Shown here: one piece after another, positions 14,115 to 20,736 of the stretch
How the letters are laid out: every line of letters starts with the position of its first letter
Position numbering within the stretch: the stretch's first letter is position 1
Source: a virus
Reading direction: 5' to 3' (one strand)
Length of the DNA: 22,860 nucleotides
IMG/VR virus record: IMGVR_UViG_3300050002_000040
Location: 1-22,860 of that record
The notes under the pieces: generated by a model
Databases searched by the model: none
Seen by the model: the letters and a program-made list of their open reading frames with translations, nothing else
What the model was told of the DNA's origin: nothing
Translations under genes and position numbers: made by a program

Positions 14115-14644
14115 TGCAAGAAGGGCTACCCATAGCGCCCGTCGGCCGCGAGCTTAGTTTCGCGGTCGCGGGCGTGCCCATTGCACAGGGAAGCAAGACG
14201 GCGACGATCGTCGGTAAGCGCGTTCCATGGGGCAACACGGTTGCGATCGTGGCGCCGCGCGTCGTGCTTACCGACCTCGCCGATATGCACAAGAAGTCGC
14301 GCGGCTCGAACGCGCTCAAGAAGTGGCGGCAAAACGTCGCCGGTCGCGCGCTCATTGCTCGCCGCAAAGCGGGCTTCGAAATGTTTACAGCCGCGGTCAC
14401 GGTCGACGCCGAGTTCGTACTACCGCGCGCCGACGGCCACTTCGTTACGAGCGGCGCGCTCGCGAAACGCGCGCCGCTTTTTCCTAGACGCCCGGACGTA
14501 TCGAAGCTGTTGCGCGCGATCGAAGATGCAATGACGGGCGTTGTTTACGTGGACGATTCGCAAGTAACGCGCGCGGTCGTGTCGAAGCGCTACGCGATCC
14601 GCGGCGGTTCGGGCGGCGTCATGATCCGAGTACGGGAGGCATAG
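14114..14644 (+). CDS. rusA: RusA-family Holliday-junction resolvase
   Basis: GTG 14114 overlaps the previous TAG by one base (TAGTG), giving 176 residues. The RusA core is clear: AVAGVPIAQGSKTA near the N-terminus and FVLPRADGHF (101-110). The catalytic-type block follows as PDVSKLLRAIEDAMTGVVY (127-145) with VDDSQV (146-151) and a later lysine (K158). Conserved aspartates D128, D138, D147 and D148 fit metal binding. RusA dimers cut four-way junctions, and here would process replication and recombination intermediates before packaging. The RecT/YqaJ pair on the other arm makes such junctions likely. Confidence 0.9.
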   Translation: MQEGLPIAPVGRELSFAVAGVPIAQGSKTATIVGKRVPWGNTVAIVAPRVVLTDLADMHKKSRGSNALKKWRQNVAGRALIARRKAGFEMFTAAVTVDAEFVLPRADGHFVTSGALAKRAPLFPRRPDVSKLLRAIEDAMTGVVYVDDSQVTRAVVSKRYAIRGGSGGVMIRVREA

Positions 14645-14670
14645 GTGGGTTTTTTCTATCGCTGGAAACT

Positions 14671-14877
14671 ATGGCTATTGCGTCGCCGCATGACGCGATG
14701 CGAGCGCTTGCTCGCGGAACATATCGCCGCGACGTCGCGCCGGGGTTCGCTGTGAAGCGCCCGCGCTGCTCGAAGTGTCGCCGCGTCTTGCTCGCGGGCG
14801 AAGGGCCGAACTTGTCGATCAACGGGCGCCGCGTTTGCCCGACGTGTTTCGATCGCATTACCGGGGGGGACAAGTGA
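14671..14877 (+). CDS. Small zinc-ribbon protein
   Basis: ATG 14671 gives 68 residues, with a weak purine-rich site upstream. Two cysteine pairs, CSKC (33-36) and CPTC (56-59), are separated by 19 residues with a GP and an NGRRV segment. This is a typical treble-clef or zinc-ribbon spacing. The N-terminus is helical and basic. The gene overlaps the next one as GTGA, and that one also encodes a ribbon. It probably binds zinc and perhaps nucleic acid; the exact role is unknown. Confidence 0.7.
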   Translation: MAIASPHDAMRALARGTYRRDVAPGFAVKRPRCSKCRRVLLAGEGPNLSINGRRVCPTCFDRITGGDK

Positions 14878-15131
14878 ACAACCCGTCGCTTTGCTCGTGC
14901 GGCGGCGTCGCGGGCGTCAAAGATGTTCGCCCGACGCCCGGCGCGGTTCGTCGTCGTCGCCAGTGCGCGCGATGCCAGCGGTCGACGACGACGTACGAAA
15001 TCTCGATCCCGCAACTCGGCGACGCCGTGCTCGTGCGCCGCGTCGCTGGCGGGCTTACGTTCCAAACCGTCAAACCGCGAACCGCCGTCGTGATCGACGT
15101 CGAAGGCGGGCGCACTAGGGGCAAGCGTTGA
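14874..15131 (+). CDS. NrdR-like zinc-ribbon protein
   Basis: GTG 14874 overlaps the previous stop (GTGA), giving 85 residues. C7 and C9 (CSC) and C31 and C34 (CARC) form a likely zinc site. The stretch RRRRQCARCQRSTTTYE strongly recalls the zinc ribbon of NrdR, where an Arg run precedes the second cysteine pair and TTYE follows it. NrdR represses ribonucleotide reductase genes, but the ATP-cone needed for that is absent. The protein may be a stand-alone DNA-binding ribbon, as found in several phages. The first cysteine pair is C-x-C instead of the usual C-x2-C, which is odd. It overlaps the next methyltransferase gene (TTGA). Confidence 0.75.
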   Translation: MNNPSLCSCGGVAGVKDVRPTPGAVRRRRQCARCQRSTTTYEISIPQLGDAVLVRRVAGGLTFQTVKPRTAVVIDVEGGRTRGKR

Positions 15132-15910
15132 AGCCTTACTTTCGGGGCAAGTCGGCGACCATCTATCACGGCGACGCGATCGACGTGCTCGCGCACTTGC
15201 ACGAAGAGAAAACGCGCGTCGACCTCGTGCTCACCGATCCGCCGTACTCGTCGGGCGGCATGATGCGAAGCGACCGCAACCAAACAACGACGGCGAAGTA
15301 CCGGTTTACCGACGTCGTGAAATCAGATCCCGACTTCACCGGCGACAACCGCGACCAGCGGTCGTTCGAAAAGTGGGCGAGCTATTGGCTCGGCGACGCG
15401 CTCAAGGTAACGAAGCCCGGCGGCGCGATCGCGTGCTTTATCGACTGGCGAAACTTGCCGGTTGTCGTCGACGCGATCCAGATCGGCGGGTGGGTGTATC
15501 GCGGGATCGTGCCGTGGGACAAAGGCGACGGCACGCGCCCGGTCAAAGCCTGGTTCCGCGGGCAGTGCGAGTACATTGCCCTCGGAAGCAATGGACCGAT
15601 CGAACGTGGCCCGGGTGCTGACGGCATTTGCCAGACCGGTTTCCTACGTCACGGCGTCGTCGGCGCGAAGAAGCAACACTTGACCGAGAAACCCGTCGAG
15701 CTTTGCTCGAACGTGATCCGCACCCGCGACGACTGGCGACTCGTACTCGATCCGTTTATGGGATCGGGCACGACGCTTCGCGCTGCGAAGGATCTCGGAC
15801 GCCACGCGATCGGGATCGAGATCAACGAACGCTATTGCGAGATCGCGGCGAACCGACTCTCACAAGAAACCCTCGACTTTGGAGTGACCGCCGATGGCAA
15901 AAATCCATAA
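15128..15910 (+). CDS. Second DNA methyltransferase, beta class
   Basis: The start is TTG 15128, overlapping the preceding TGA (TTGA). The 260-residue product starts MKPYFRGKSATIYHGDAI. Motif IV is TDPPY (36-40) followed by SSGGMMR. Motif I is DPFMGSGTT (about 208-216), followed by GIEINERYCEIAANRL. A PVKAWFRGQCEYIALG stretch lies in the middle. The order again marks the beta class. Apart from these motifs it differs clearly from the first methyltransferase, so it probably recognises another site. No endonuclease lies beside it. It could protect phage DNA from host restriction or help mark replicated DNA. Confidence 0.92.
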   Translation: MKPYFRGKSATIYHGDAIDVLAHLHEEKTRVDLVLTDPPYSSGGMMRSDRNQTTTAKYRFTDVVKSDPDFTGDNRDQRSFEKWASYWLGDALKVTKPGGAIACFIDWRNLPVVVDAIQIGGWVYRGIVPWDKGDGTRPVKAWFRGQCEYIALGSNGPIERGPGADGICQTGFLRHGVVGAKKQHLTEKPVELCSNVIRTRDDWRLVLDPFMGSGTTLRAAKDLGRHAIGIEINERYCEIAANRLSQETLDFGVTADGKNP

Positions 15911-16166
15911 CGCAACGCACCCCGTCAACCGCGAGTACGTCGCCGCGCTATCGGTCGCGAACGCGATCGAGAAACACTTGGGCGGGCGCGTTACGTTGCA
16001 CGTCAACGGCACGACGTGGGAGGGCGCGCCGTCGTTCGCCGTCGAGTTGCCGTGCGAGCTTTACGAGGCGATCAACGAGCGCAACGCGGCCGACTTGACG
16101 TCGGCCCTTTGCGACCTCGTGGACCGGCTGACGGCGATTCTGGCGAGCCCGAAAAATGGCGATTAG
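15894..16166 (+). CDS. Unknown small protein after the second methyltransferase
   Basis: ATG 15894 lies inside the end of the methyltransferase gene, giving a 17-base overlap and a 90-residue product. The sequence is well balanced: helical VAALSVANAIEKHLGG, then beta-like RVTLHVNGTTWEG and FAVELPCELYEAI, then a helix LTSALCDLVDRLTAIL. No motif is recognised. Its position suggests an early-expressed accessory protein. Confidence 0.7.
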   Translation: MAKIHNATHPVNREYVAALSVANAIEKHLGGRVTLHVNGTTWEGAPSFAVELPCELYEAINERNAADLTSALCDLVDRLTAILASPKNGD

Positions 16167-16437
16167 CGACCAAGAAGCCGCCCGTATCGCCGATCTCGTG
16201 GTTCGGCGCCTTCGGGAATCGGGGTGTGATATCATCGTCGACGGGAACGCCAACCCAACAACCGAAAAGGAAGAACCAAAATGCCAATCCAACCGAAGCG
16301 AGACCGAGCCCTCGGGCCTTATCAGCAACGCCGAAAATGGCGAGTCGTGTACGTTGTCGACGGAACGCGAACGCCTAAGAACTTTGCGACAAAAGGCGCG
16401 GCGATCGACGCGATCGTCGCGTTCAACAAAGCAGTGA
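16156..16437 (+). CDS. Small protein overlapping the integrase start
   Basis: ATG 16156 overlaps the previous stop region, and the frame runs 157 bases into the integrase gene in a different frame. It would encode 93 residues. The first 32 residues (ISDQEAARIADLVVRRL and the following acidic part) look like a real protein. The part overlapping the integrase is Ser/Arg-rich and could be a shadow. A small excisionase would often sit here, but no excisionase fold is evident. Start and identity are both tentative. Confidence 0.45.
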   Translation: MAISDQEAARIADLVVRRLRESGCDIIVDGNANPTTEKEEPKCQSNRSETEPSGLISNAENGESCTLSTERERLRTLRQKARRSTRSSRSTKQ

Positions 16438-17321
16438 GTGACGAAGATCGATCGCTTTCGTCGGCACTCGATCGCTACGCCGAGTATCTGGACGACAAAG
16501 GCAACGCCGCGAAGAGCAACGCGACGACGCTCGCGCGCTTGCGCGCCTTCTTTGCGCCGTTCAAGCACGAGCCGATCGACACGATCACCGAACAAAAGGC
16601 GGCGAAGATCTACCAGTCATATCGCAAGCGCAAAACGCGCACCGGGCGACCGCCGACCGCGGCGACGCATCGCGGCGTGCTCAAGCAAGCGCGCACGTTC
16701 GCGGCATGGTGCCGTGACAAAGGCTGGTGTCGCGGCAACCCGTTTGCGGCCGTCGAGTTGATGGGCAAGCCGACGAAGGGCAAGCCGTCGTTGCGAATCA
16801 ACGAAGCGCGCAAGCTCTACCAAGCTTGCATTACGGACGGCTCCGACGGCGCGTTCGCGGTCGCGACCGCGTTGCTCATGGGAACCCGCGCGACCGAGAC
16901 TGTTACGATCACGGCGCGCGACGTTGACGACGGCGGGAACGTGCTCTGGGTGGAAGGCGAGGGCACGAAGCACGCCGACGGGCCGCGCGCGCTTGCCTTG
17001 CCGGATACCGCGGTGCGCGATTGGATCGCCCGACGCGCGGCGTACGCGAAGGGCGGGCGCCTATGGCCGGGCAAGGATCGAACATGGCTCTACCGCGAAG
17101 CGCGGCGCCTGTCGAAGGCGGCTGGGATACCGCCGGTCGGCGCGCAACAACTTCGAGTGACCCATTCGACGCTCACCAAAGAGCACGGAATAACCGCCGC
17201 CGTCGTCGCCGACCAACTCGGTCATACCGAAGGCGTCAACCGCGACCACTACAGTCGCCCGGGCGTCGAAGAAGCCGCCAACGCCCGGCGCGTGTTCGGC
17301 GTGATCAACGGCGGCGCATAG
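16281..17321 (+). CDS. int: Tyrosine-family site-specific integrase
   Basis: ATG 16281 is preceded by an AAGGAAGAA ribosome-binding site. The 346-residue product has a small N-terminal beta domain (about 12-48, RKWRVVYVVDGTRTPKNFAT) like arm-site binding domains. A SAM-like core-binding domain (about 57-150) and the catalytic domain follow. Candidate active-site residues are R203 (GTRATE), K230, R292 (in QQLR), H315 (LGHT) and Y324 (DHYSRP). The box II histidine before the second arginine is replaced by Gln (Q289), a tolerated variation. It integrates and, with a directionality factor, excises the genome at attP, which lies just downstream. The arm-binding domain matches the four arm-like repeats there. 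Confidence 0.93.
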   Translation: MPIQPKRDRALGPYQQRRKWRVVYVVDGTRTPKNFATKGAAIDAIVAFNKAVSDEDRSLSSALDRYAEYLDDKGNAAKSNATTLARLRAFFAPFKHEPIDTITEQKAAKIYQSYRKRKTRTGRPPTAATHRGVLKQARTFAAWCRDKGWCRGNPFAAVELMGKPTKGKPSLRINEARKLYQACITDGSDGAFAVATALLMGTRATETVTITARDVDDGGNVLWVEGEGTKHADGPRALALPDTAVRDWIARRAAYAKGGRLWPGKDRTWLYREARRLSKAAGIPPVGAQQLRVTHSTLTKEHGITAAVVADQLGHTEGVNRDHYSRPGVEEAANARRVFGVINGGA

Positions 17322-17339
17322 CGAATCCACGCCCCCCCC

Positions 17340-17377
17340 AAAATGCCCCGCGTCGGTCGCCCGGCGCGGGGCATTTT
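17340..17377. terminator. Strong intrinsic terminator after the integrase gene
   Basis: AAAATGCCCCGCG (17340-17352) pairs perfectly with CGCGGGGCATTTT (17365-17377) across a 12-base loop, and a T-run forms the end of the stem. The symmetrical A- and T-tracts mean it can work in both directions. It isolates the early operon from attP and the unknown operon beyond. Confidence 0.87.
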
Positions 17378-17431
17378 AGTGGGCGGTCGCCGCCGCGCTC
17401 GGATCGTACGCCGTCGGCGTCTTGCCCGTCG

Positions 17432-17459
17432 AGTTAGGGTCCCGGCTGGGAACCTAACT
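17432..17459. repeat. Inverted repeat between terminator and attP
   Basis: AGTTAGGGTCCC (17432-17443) faces GGGAACCTAACT (17448-17459) over a four-base loop, with one mismatch. There is no U-rich tail, so it is not a plain terminator. It ends in sequence that reads TTGACA on the plus strand, but no matching -10 follows. It could be a binding site for a dimeric protein near attP, or a structured RNA end. Confidence 0.5.
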
Positions 17460-17593
17460 TGACAAAGCCGAGCGGGCATGACCCCCAGCCAAAACGAGCG
17501 CGCGTACGACGTTTCCGCGGGGCTTTTTGTCGCCAGCGAATCGCGGTTTCGACCGTCGTCGACACTAGACCGCGCCCGCGCTAGACCGAAAAA

Positions 17594-17823
17594 GCGGGGA
17601 ACGATTCAGGGTCGAACCGTTCCCCGCTTCCGATCGCTCGCTAACCAAAATGCAAAAAAGCGAACGATCTCGCCGTGCGAAGGGCGGGAATCGAACCCGC
17701 ACGAATTGCTTCACCAGATCCTTAGTCTGGTTTTGACCTTGAAATCATTCGGGTAACGCCCGTTTACCGTTCCCCGCTCATGAGCAAGTCGCCGCCTTCG
17801 TTGCGTTCCGCGGGGAACGGTTC
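17594..17823. other. attP: attP region with four arm-type repeats around a tRNA core
   Basis: The 751-base non-coding gap between the integrase and the next gene (17322-18072) holds this site. A motif close to GAACCGTTCCCCGC occurs four times: inverted at 17594-17607 (one base changed), direct at 17614-17627, direct at 17764-17777 (starts TTAC), and inverted at 17810-17823. Two copies lie on each side of a tRNA-Leu 3' fragment (17676-17730). This matches integrase arm sites flanking a core at a tRNA gene. Because both arms are present, the site appears to be an intact attP rather than attL or attR. Confidence 0.72.
17676..17730 (-). other. 3' fragment of a tRNA-Leu gene (attP core identity block)
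   Basis: Read on the minus strand, CCAGA-CTAAGGA-TCTGG (17730-17714) forms an anticodon stem-loop with loop anticodon AAG (Leu). GAA-GCAA-TTC is a variable-arm hairpin, as in long-variable-arm tRNAs. GCGGG-TTCGATT-CCCGC is a T-arm, and CCTTCGC plus A is the 3' acceptor strand. No D-arm or matching GCGAAGG 5' acceptor strand exists further 5', and no CCA follows. It is therefore not a working tRNA. Phages using tRNA genes as attB carry exactly such a 3' piece so that integration restores the host tRNA. Confidence 0.75.
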
Positions 17824-17858
17824 ACCGGCGACGCGATCGGCACGATTCGGCGTGCGGG

Positions 17859-17887
17859 TCAACCGTCCGGGAAACCCGGACGGTTGA
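17859..17887. repeat. Perfect 13-base hairpin right of attP
   Basis: TCAACCGTCCGGG (17859-17871) and CCCGGACGGTTGA (17875-17887) pair perfectly around an AAA loop. No T-run follows, so classic termination is doubtful. It lies between the attP arm and the gene at 18073. The remaining stretch to 18072 shows no gene that I can support. Confidence 0.6.
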
Positions 17888-18072
17888 TTCCACGCATTGA
17901 GTGAGCCGCGCCCGGCGGCTTGCGCCCATTCGGGCCTCAAATCAACGCCCGAAAATTAACACGGCGCGCGTGGCTGGGAAAAATAGACGCCGCGATCTTG
18001 AACCGGCGATCAACCCGCCCTACCGTAGCGCCCGGGCATCGCGACGACTGGACCGTCGCACGGGAGGCAACG

Positions 18073-19146
18073 ATGGCAAGAAAGCGAGCACCGAGCGTCG
18101 CCAAAGGGATTGCGGCGCGAACCGCGAGCAAAGGGAAGTCGACTCACGCCGAGCGGATCGAATACGCCCGGCAACTCTGGACCGACGATCCGTCGATCTC
18201 ACTCAACGGCCGCAACGGGATGCACTATCGCCTTGTAGAGCGCTTCGGCGTCGCTCCAAGGGATCAGCAATTGGTCCAACTGCACGCCGAAGTTGAGCGC
18301 GAGCGGCGCGCGAACCGACGCCGGGCCCGCGTGCTAGCCGAAGCCGCCGAGCGCACGCCGATGATCACGACCGACAAAGCCGACGAGTTGCGGTCGCAAT
18401 TGAAACTCGTCGAACCCGAACCCGAACCCGAACCGAAGAGCGAACCCGAACCGGATATGGGATCCAAAGTGAGACCGCGGCGAAGTTACACGCCCGGCGA
18501 ACGCGCGGCGATACTGGCGAACGTTGAAAACCGCCCGTTTGGCGAAACCGTCAAAGCGGCGTGCCGTCGGTTGGACGTGCCCGCGCAAACCATATCGAGT
18601 TGGCGAAGTCGCATGGCGCGTGGCGTGAGCAAAGACGATCGGCGACGCGCTGAAGTCAGGGTCGCCGCATACGAGTACCGGAAAAGCACGGGCGCGACGC
18701 AAATAGTAATCGCCAAGCGCTTCAAGATCTCGCACGCCAGCGCGGCACGCTATACGACCGACCACGAGCGATACGAGCACGCGAAGCAAGTGCTCGCGTT
18801 GTTCGAGCCCGCAAAGCCGTCGACGCCGGTCACACCGAAGAGCGATACTCCGATCGTGGAAACGCCAACCGACCCTACGGACTGGAACGCGCTTGCTACC
18901 GATTGGCTGGAAGAAGAAGCCGCTCGGCAACTGCCACCCGCTTTCCCCGAGCGGCGAGACGTGCCGCCGAGTACGCCCGCCGCGGGCCTTGTTGCGTTGC
19001 CTAGCACGGCGCGTGAGTCGATCGCCGCCGCGATGCGCATGCTTCTCGACGAAGTGCCCGGGCTCGTGCGCCTGGAATACGACCGCAAGACGGGAACGCC
19101 GACGCTCCGCTTCGAGGTCATTGAGTCGGGTGAGGTCGAGCTATGA
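18073..19146 (+). CDS. Multi-HTH DNA-binding protein, unknown role
   Basis: ATG 18073 has a good GGGAGG site five bases upstream, so I prefer it to an in-frame start 51 codons earlier. The 357-residue product has an N-terminal helical region (about 25-60, AERIEYARQLWTDDPSISLN). An acidic EPEPEPEP-type linker lies at about 114-127. A homeodomain-like HTH as in transposase accessory proteins (139-181, YTPGERAAILANV then LDVPAQTISSWRSRMARG) follows, and a third HTH-like segment (192-230, STGATQIVIAKRFKISHASA). The C-terminus is Pro-rich with a short beta-like end. No transposase catalytic domain follows. It leads the operon next to attP, so it could be a regulator, excision factor or terminase small subunit. 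Confidence 0.8.
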   Translation: MARKRAPSVAKGIAARTASKGKSTHAERIEYARQLWTDDPSISLNGRNGMHYRLVERFGVAPRDQQLVQLHAEVERERRANRRRARVLAEAAERTPMITTDKADELRSQLKLVEPEPEPEPKSEPEPDMGSKVRPRRSYTPGERAAILANVENRPFGETVKAACRRLDVPAQTISSWRSRMARGVSKDDRRRAEVRVAAYEYRKSTGATQIVIAKRFKISHASAARYTTDHERYEHAKQVLALFEPAKPSTPVTPKSDTPIVETPTDPTDWNALATDWLEEEAARQLPPAFPERRDVPPSTPAAGLVALPSTARESIAAAMRMLLDEVPGLVRLEYDRKTGTPTLRFEVIESGEVEL

Positions 19147-19322
19147 CGGTGGTGACGATCGGCACTCGGCACTCCGAAGACGACGGCACCTTCCGTTACG
19201 AGCGGATCGATTGCGGCCGTTGCGGGCGAACTATCCGGGAAAGCCGGATCGTTGACGGTCAACTTCAAGAGTACACGGGCCCGTGCGATTGCACGAGCGA
19301 CTCGGGTGAGGTCGAGCGTTGA
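19143..19322 (+). CDS. Tiny zinc-ribbon-like protein
   Basis: ATG 19143 overlaps the previous stop (ATGA) and gives 59 residues. C24 and C27 (CGRC) and C48 and C50 (CDC) form a plausible zinc site, with REYE-like charged residues between. It lies in a tightly coupled operon, each gene overlapping the next by four bases. The size and cysteine pattern suggest a small zinc-binding phage protein; no family is recognised. Confidence 0.66.
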   Translation: MTVVTIGTRHSEDDGTFRYERIDCGRCGRTIRESRIVDGQLQEYTGPCDCTSDSGEVER

Positions 19323-19525
19323 GCAACAGTACACAGACTCCCGTTGCTGACGCGCTCGACGCTCGCGTGTTCGCTCTTGAAGACAACGCGGGCGCGACGC
19401 TTGGCCCGGTCTCGTACACCGACGACGCTTCCGGTCGCGAACTTCGCGAAGCGGTCACGTTGAAAGTTCTTGTGAACGTCCTAACCAAAGGGTTGGCGCT
19501 GGCGACCGAGAGGGGGAAACGGTGA
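19319..19525 (+). CDS. Small unknown protein in the attP-proximal operon
   Basis: TTG 19319 overlaps the preceding TGA (TTGA) and yields 68 residues. The product is mixed alpha/beta in look (ADALDARVFALEDNAG, then ELREAVTLKVLVNVLTKGLA). No metal site, signal or membrane segment is seen. It overlaps the next gene as GTGA. The TTG start is supported by the overlap pattern shared by the whole operon. Confidence 0.64.
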   Translation: MSNSTQTPVADALDARVFALEDNAGATLGPVSYTDDASGRELREAVTLKVLVNVLTKGLALATERGKR

Positions 19526-19782
19526 ACATTGTCGACGACGTTCTCAAGTCGTTCGAAGGTCAAATCATGGTTGAGCGCCACGAGCTCGCGTCACGTATGG
19601 CGGGCGCGTTCGAAAAGCGACTTCGTGCGGCGAGCGTGTTCGACTGGCTAGCAGTCGAGGGGCTCGCTCGTGCGCTCGTGCGGGATATGGTCGGCGGCGT
19701 TGCGTGCGAGCCCGACCACTCGGTGCGGGTTATGGCGTGCGCGTGCTACTTCGGCGAGTTGTCGGAATTGGGGCTGAAATGA
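19522..19782 (+). CDS. Small helical unknown protein
   Basis: GTG 19522 follows a GAGAGGGGG-type ribosome site and overlaps the previous stop. The 86-residue product is mostly helical (LKSFEGQIMVERHELASRM, then FEKRLRAASVFDWLAVEGL), with three cysteines near the C-terminus (VACEP and MACACYF). No family is recognised. It ends overlapping the next start as ATGA. Confidence 0.7.
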   Translation: MNIVDDVLKSFEGQIMVERHELASRMAGAFEKRLRAASVFDWLAVEGLARALVRDMVGGVACEPDHSVRVMACACYFGELSELGLK

Positions 19783-20186
19783 TCTCGCGATCTCGACTGC
19801 AAAGCCTTGACGCGCTCGTGTGGCAGACCATCGAGTCCTTCCACCCGGTCGTTGACGGGCGGGACGCCGCCTACGTGCTCGAAGCCGCCGCCGATGACCA
19901 CGGGGCAATCTGGCTTCGGTATTCCAACGACAAGAAGCACCCGTTCGCGGTGCCCGTGTCGTGCGTGCAAATGCTCGCCGACGCGGCGAACGACGAAGGC
20001 GCAACGGTACGGTTCGATCCCGCCGCCGACGGCGTGCTCGTGCTACGCGCCAACGGCGACGCCGAATTGTTCCGCCCGCGAGACGAGACGATCGTGGGTC
20101 ACGCGATCGAAGAAGCCGCGCGCAACCTAGCCAACTTCGATCGCGCGCTCGGCGTCGCGGCGCAAACCAAGAAGGCGGACGCGTGA
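19779..20186 (+). CDS. Unknown protein of the attP-proximal operon
   Basis: ATG 19779 overlaps the previous stop (ATGA) and gives 135 residues; an upstream in-frame start would be a shadow of the previous gene. The product is balanced, with a helix LDALVWQTIESFHPVV, then beta-like GAIWLRYSNDKKHPFAVPV, VRFDPAADGVLVLRANGDAE and a C-terminal helix (IEEAARNLANFDRAL). It resembles a compact alpha/beta domain, but no motif names it. It is one of several unannotated genes here and might be an anti-defence or regulatory protein; that is only inference from location. Confidence 0.74.
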   Translation: MISRSRLQSLDALVWQTIESFHPVVDGRDAAYVLEAAADDHGAIWLRYSNDKKHPFAVPVSCVQMLADAANDEGATVRFDPAADGVLVLRANGDAELFRPRDETIVGHAIEEAARNLANFDRALGVAAQTKKADA

Positions 20187-20344
20187 ACCGGGCGGCGCAA
20201 GACTGGTACGCGAAGCTAACGAAGCATGAGCGCGAGCAAGTGCGCGCATGGCTTCGCGTGAACCGCCCGCCGCGTTGGTACAAGGCGGGTCAAGTACAAT
20301 GGGCGTTTGAGCAAATGGACCGAGCCGAAGCGGTGTGGTTTTGA
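20183..20344 (+). CDS. Tiny basic protein
   Basis: GTG 20183 overlaps the previous stop (GTGA) and encodes 53 residues. The sequence is helical and basic with many aromatic residues (WYAKLTKHEREQVRAWLRV, then PPRWYKAGQVQWAFEQM). Despite its size the pattern is well ordered, and its end overlaps the next gene (TTGA). Function is unknown; nucleic-acid binding is possible from composition only. Confidence 0.62.
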   Translation: MNRAAQDWYAKLTKHEREQVRAWLRVNRPPRWYKAGQVQWAFEQMDRAEAVWF

Positions 20345-20598
20345 AGCGCGCACCCGAAGCAACCTACGAAGTGATCAACGGCCGGGTTCGACGCCTCACC
20401 CACGTCGACGCCGGTTGCCCGATCCCGATGCGTCTTTCGTGGCGAATCATGGATGCGATCCGATCGGGCGCTTCGAAGATTCCGGCAATCGCTCGCGCGG
20501 TCGGCGCGGACCCGATCGAAGTGCGAAAGCAACTACGCCGACTGCGAACCGCTGGCGTGGTTAGGCTACGCCGCGGTCATTACGACTTGCGCGAGTGA
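20341..20598 (+). CDS. Small winged-helix-like DNA-binding protein
   Basis: TTG 20341 overlaps the preceding TGA (TTGA); a GTG two codons earlier (20335) is an alternative. The 85-residue product has a clear winged-helix core: SWRIMDAIRSGASKIPAIAR, then VGADPIEVRKQLRRLRTAG, then VVRLRRGHYDL as the wing. The preceding segment is short and partly beta. It closes the operon before a strong terminator. It may regulate the operon or a phage promoter. Confidence 0.72.
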   Translation: MKRAPEATYEVINGRVRRLTHVDAGCPIPMRLSWRIMDAIRSGASKIPAIARAVGADPIEVRKQLRRLRTAGVVRLRRGHYDLRE

Positions 20599-20661
20599 GC
20601 CGTTTCGGCTCAAGGTAAACGAGCCCAAACCGTAGCGGTCTCCCGACTGCTCGTCATCAAA

Positions 20662-20702
20662 GCCCGGCCGATGATCCAGCGACGATCGGCCGGGCGTTTT
20701 TT
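20662..20702 (+). terminator. Strong intrinsic terminator ending the unknown operon
   Basis: GCCCGGCCGAT (20662-20672) pairs perfectly with ATCGGCCGGGC (20685-20695) over a 12-base loop, followed by G and six T residues (20697-20702). It is a textbook rho-independent terminator for rightward transcripts. The rest of the 138-base gap (20599-20736) holds no gene. Confidence 0.92.
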
Positions 20703-20728
20703 GTGGCGTCGCGGGCGCGCGCTATAGT
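20701..20728 (+). promoter_or_regulatory. Sigma70-like promoter directly after the terminator
   Basis: TTGTGG (20701-20706) and TATAGT (20723-20728) are 16 bases apart. The predicted start, about seven bases after the -10, falls near 20735, two bases before GTG 20737. This would make a leaderless or nearly leaderless mRNA. The -35 element overlaps the T-run of the terminator, giving a compact terminator/promoter switch. Confidence 0.6.
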
Positions 20729-20736
20729 CGGCACCC

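Noticed and set aside
17478-17756. Plus-strand open frame running across the tRNA fragment
   Set aside because: It crosses the attP core and ends in the peptide pattern typical of reading a tRNA T-arm backwards; no ribosome site and no domain.
17676-17790. Complete functional tRNA-Leu
   Set aside because: Anticodon arm, variable arm, T-arm and 3' acceptor strand are present, but no D-arm or matching 5' acceptor strand is found and there is no encoded CCA.
17322-18072. Integrated prophage end (attL or attR)
   Set aside because: Arm-type repeats and phage-like genes occur on both sides of the core, which fits intact attP instead.
18073-19146. Insertion sequence or transposase
   Set aside because: One HTH resembles transposase accessory proteins, but no catalytic domain, terminal inverted repeats or target duplication was seen.
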